From: Bugula neritina
Lineage: Eukaryota; Bryozoa; Gymnolaemata; Cheilostomatida; Bugulidae
Assembly (NCBI GenBank): GCA_964035545.1
Contig: OZ037766.1
Coordinates: 180,001 to 244,000, forward strand
Direction: 5' to 3'
Length of the DNA stretch: 64,000 nt
Both the position numbers and the translations under genes were made by a program. This document shows, piece by piece, positions 61,201 to 64,000 of the stretch (positions are counted from its first letter, which is position 1; every line of letters begins with the position of its first letter). The notes under the pieces were generated by a model. The model was given only the letters and a program-made list of their open reading frames with translations, ran no database searches and was not told the origin of the DNA.

Positions 61201-63731
61201 TTTGAATGACATCAACTAAAATACGACATATCCAAAGGGTACGCAACTCCAAGAATTGATGTTGTCTCCCCTTCTCCCTTATACTATGTATATACATTGT
61301 ATGTATGAATGTACTGTAGTATTTATGTAGAGTAACAGAAGAGCTACTCAGGGGATCAAAAAATATCATAAACACAGCTCTGTGGTGTCTAAATGTTAGT
61401 TTCATTCAATCATACAACATATACAAGTGTGTCTGTCTGTGTGTCTGTCTGTGTGTCTGTCTGTGTGTATGTGTGTCTGTCTGTGTGTCTGTCTGTAGAG
61501 ATCAGTGTGAATAGAGAGTATGTAGAGATCAGTGTGAATGGAGAGTATGTAGAGATCAGTGTGAATAGAGAGTATGTAGAGATCAGTGTGAATAGAGAGT
61601 ATGTAGAGATCAGTGTGAATGGAGAGTATGTAGAGATCAGTGTGAATAGAGAGTATGTAGAGATCAGTGTGAATGGAGAGTATGTAGAGATCAGTGTGAA
61701 TAGAGAGTATGTAGAGATCAGTGTGTATAGAGAGCATGTAGAGAGTAACAGAGTAACAGTGTGATATAAATTAGTATACAAAGACTGATATTTATATTGT
61801 ATAGAATTGTGTTTACTTTACTAAATGCATTCAATACTATCAGCTTAGCTTTTATTATTATCAGCATTAATATTCACCAGACTGAAAGTTAAATGCCATT
61901 AGATAGACTAAGGCTCTACGATGCAGACACAGCCCAGTAGGGGTGACAGACACCCCCACCCCAACTCACTCAACTTACAGAATAATAACTGATTAAATAG
62001 ATTAACAAATATTTTCAGCAGTACTGTTCATGAATTATTTATATAACAAACAGCAAAGACTCTGTACTAGACACAACTAAAAACACAGACTTTACACTCC
62101 CTCTTCCAGTTCAACAGAGTAACTCTTACATTCTGAGTCACCTCAGCTTGTCAACACTCTGTCACACAACGTAGCCCTAGAACCTAACTCTGAGCCCCAG
62201 TGAAGCCTGTGCTCACCTGTTTCTCTATGTTCACAGAGTCGTCAGTGTTGAGGGGAAGCTGAGAGAACGAGTTGGAACCAAAGCCATAGCAGAGGCCCTC
62301 ATCAGTCCACACGATGGTATGTCGGGTGCCGCAGGACACCCCCGCTATGGACGTCACAGACTTATCGTATGGAAGTGAGATGCAAGTTGGTTGATATCTA
62401 CAGTGTGTGTCTCCAGTACCAAGCCTATGAAATAACAAAAACATCACCTGACTGAGTGACTGACAGTACCTGAGAGACTAACAGTATCTGACTGAGTGAC
62501 TGACAGTACCTGAGTGACTACCAGTACTCGAGTGAGTGAGTGAGTACAGTCGACACGATACCTGGTCTAGTAAAGTGACTAAACGTGAAACTGAACGCCA
62601 GGAATGGCGACAAAGTCTTTAGAATCGAGTCACTCTGATTATGAGTCCCTCAGGAATTCAGAGCAACTCCAGTTTATACAGAATAACTTCGGTCAAAGTT
62701 TTACCGGAAAAGGAAGTACAATTATTTAGCTTTGTCAGTCTGTCATTTAGTTCGACTCCCATGTGGTTTGGAGAGAAGTTAAAACCAGGTCAACTTTTCA
62801 AATGCCAACAACTTCATGAGCTAAGAAAACTATAACCAAATTATCAAGTTTAGCCCATTAGTTTCTGAACTGACATTAGAAATACTGATTTAACAATACA
62901 TACATTTTTTTAATTTAAATTCAATCCATACTATGATCAATAAATCAATGAATAACAATTAGTCACTGAGTTGAAGTAGTCATGCTTACAGGAGGTATGA
63001 TACATGGCTCTAGTAACTAAGTAGTTACAGGGAGATAATCTAACTTTCCATATTCCTACTTGTGTTCCACATCAGATGTGGTGATTGAGACAATAACTCC
63101 GACTAACAGTGCGGCAATGAACTTAGACTAAGTCCATAGTAAATATGCCACACAAATATGTTAGATTACATGAATCTCGGTCTACAGATTTGCTATGTTG
63201 ACTATAAGCAAACATAAAATTAATCGAAACTTTTTATAGAACAACATTAAGTAGAGAGAAAGTGACTTACTGCCCGTCTGCACCGTTTCCCCACACGTAC
63301 ACTTTATCTACAACATATATTCATCATTTGGGAGATACAAAACTTGAATAATTACACCAATACAAGCACTGCAGCTTCACTTTACCAGTTATACTAAGTT
63401 GAAGGAGTTGAAAGACAATGAGAATAACATGACAATATTACCTCCAACTCAACGAGAGTTACTTTGTACTCATTCTGAATGAATAATCAAATAGATTAAA
63501 CATATCAATTAGAAACACAAAGAGAGACATAAGTTTACCTTTGCTGATGCACACGGTATGACTAGAGCCACATGATAGTAAATAATTCTCATTAGTCCCT
63601 ATAGGGAGGACACTGTCCCTCAGGATAGTAAGTGAAGAGTCAGCAGGATGTTTACCCTCCCCTTGCCCTTTCTGTCCTCTCTGACCGTGATCATTTCCTC
63701 CCCAGCAAATCACCGAGCCGTCCTCAATCAT
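55273..63731 (-). CDS. RCC1-propeller protein with long C-terminal tail (5' partial), 13 exons
   Basis: Exons in reading order: 63731-63539, 63307-63271, 62424-62217, 60903-60794, 60003-59879, 59753-59448, 58756-58586, 58425-58214, 57437-57338, 57188-56950, 56818-56534, 55893-55675, 55584-55273. All GT-AG and in phase, 838 codons visible. Seven RCC1-type blades are seen: WGGNDHGQRG, WGNGADGQLGTG, FGSNSFSQL, VGDNNHGQLGVG, WGYGKAIGYK, WGVGADGQLGHG and WGKAQQILLSL, with CGSSHTV, CGTRHTI, CGARHSM, SGAYHCMAV, GGATHSLAL and CGLWHMV strands between. About 435 residues follow: Ser-rich, an acidic run (SEDEDEEIK), a Lys/Ser-rich part and RPVYPSVPDFSKAM near the end. I know no family with this tail. 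RCC1 propellers serve as GTPase exchange factors or scaffolds; the role here is unknown. The first visible exon starts mid-blade with ATG just after an acceptor, so more exons lie past the window edge. Confidence 0.87.
56180..56518. repeat. 21-bp minisatellite, RCC1-gene intron
   Basis: About 16 almost identical copies of agagctaagtacagacatag, ending just before the donor of exon 56818-56534. Confidence 0.96.
57618..57880. repeat. 15-bp minisatellite, RCC1-gene intron
   Basis: About 17 copies of tgtgactgagtatca with gtgcca, gagag and tatgtg variants. Confidence 0.94.
58440..58582. repeat. 22-bp repeat flanking RCC1 exon 58756-58586
   Basis: About five copies of gagtacgactcagactgctg, one partly inverted (58520-58535). 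The unit reaches the exon donor (minus gtgagtcgtactc). Confidence 0.88.
58785..59447. repeat. AT minisatellite filling an RCC1-gene intron
   Basis: Units of ataccacactatactatact and cactacagagtatcat, about 30 in total, running up to the donor of exon 59753-59448; the donor-like tcatac word recurs in the array as tcatat. Confidence 0.93.
59770..59870. repeat. gagtgactgactgagagtgac repeat
   Basis: About six imperfect copies of 10-20 bp in the small intron between two RCC1 exons. Confidence 0.85.
60028..60778. repeat. ~31-bp minisatellite, RCC1-gene intron
   Basis: About 23 copies built on tattacataacagagtagta, followed by ttatatatat of variable length. It fills nearly the whole intron. Confidence 0.95.
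60905..61135. repeat. aatataatac microsatellite next to RCC1 exon 60903-60794
   Basis: ataatataatacaata units at 60905-60995 begin at the acceptor of this exon, followed by degenerate AT-rich copies. Confidence 0.85.
61425..61745. repeat. tgtctgtctgtg run and 27-bp minisatellite
   Basis: 61425-61496 is a tgtc/tgtg run. 61497-61745 has about nine copies built on agagatcagtgtgaatagag. Open frames here are artefacts. Confidence 0.94.
61746..62216. other. Unique intron sequence, RCC1 gene
   Basis: AT-rich, with no array and no open frame of note. Confidence 0.5.
62450..63270. other. RCC1-gene intron with short 5' repeat
   Basis: 62450-62545 has a few gactgacagtacctgagtga copies; the remainder is unique AT-rich sequence. 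Confidence 0.6.
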
Positions 63732-63744
63732 CTAGAATGAGTCA

Positions 63745-63985
63745 GCATACCTCAACAGTTAGCAGACGTCAACAGTTAGCAGATATCAACAGTTAGCAGA
63801 TGTCAACAGCTAGCATACCTCAACAGTTAGCAGATGTCAACAGTTAGCAGATATCAACAGTTAGCAGACGTCAACAGATAGCAGATATCAACAGTTAGCG
63901 TATATCAACAGTGAGTAGATGTCAACAGTTAGCAGACGTCAACAGATACCAGGTAACCGTAGGTAACAGCGGGTAACTGCAGGTA
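63745..63985. repeat. 17-bp minisatellite at window end
   Basis: About 13 copies of caacagttagcagatat, then ggtaac-type copies at 63948-63986. It lies in the intron 5' of the first visible RCC1 exon and may continue outside. Confidence 0.92.
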
Positions 63986-64000
63986 ACAAATTAAGTGAGT

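Overview
The window is nuclear DNA from an animal. All genes are split by GT-AG introns, and the gene set includes a COUP-TF-type nuclear receptor, a TRIM protein, an ER-anchored ORP5/8-type lipid-transfer protein and the cilia-associated adenylate kinase 8. The window lacks polycistronic organisation and recognisable transposons. I cannot name the species. The gene set, moderate AT content and very heavy minisatellite load suit an invertebrate, possibly an early-branching one such as a sponge, placozoan or cnidarian; that is inference only.

Layout: (1) 493-10526, + strand, adenylate kinase 8, complete, 11 exons, 487 aa. (2) 11856-17777, - strand, ANKRD54-like ankyrin protein, 5 exons, about 250 aa, convergent with AK8. 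(3) 18.1-29.0 kb, gene-poor AT-rich DNA with several arrays; it probably holds the promoters of the ANKRD54-like and ORP genes. (4) 29001-40963, + strand, ORP5/8-like protein, 13 coding exons visible, N-terminus not found. (5) 42092-46344, - strand, NR2F/COUP-TF-like nuclear receptor, 7 coding exons, 508 aa. (6) 49073-54341, + strand, TRIM protein with RING, two B-boxes, a coiled coil and a beta-rich C-terminus, 7 exons. (7) 55273-63731, - strand, RCC1-propeller protein with a long unrecognised C-terminal tail, 13 exons visible, 5' end outside the window. In all genes except TRIM the exon phases close exactly across every reported junction.

The striking property of the window is its tandem repeats. 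More than 50 minisatellite arrays (units of about 10-46 bp, up to about 2.4 kb long) occupy nearly every large intron and the intergenic gaps. Almost every array has its own unit sequence, and none lies inside a recognised exon. Several arrays begin or end at a splice site, and in at least three cases (AK8 exon 7, two ORP exons) the repeated unit contains the exon's 3' end plus its 5' splice site, so one authentic donor is followed by 10-31 copies of itself. I consider this donor-duplicating minisatellite pattern the best candidate for an undescribed phenomenon here. No operon, CRISPR array, rRNA or tRNA gene was recognised.
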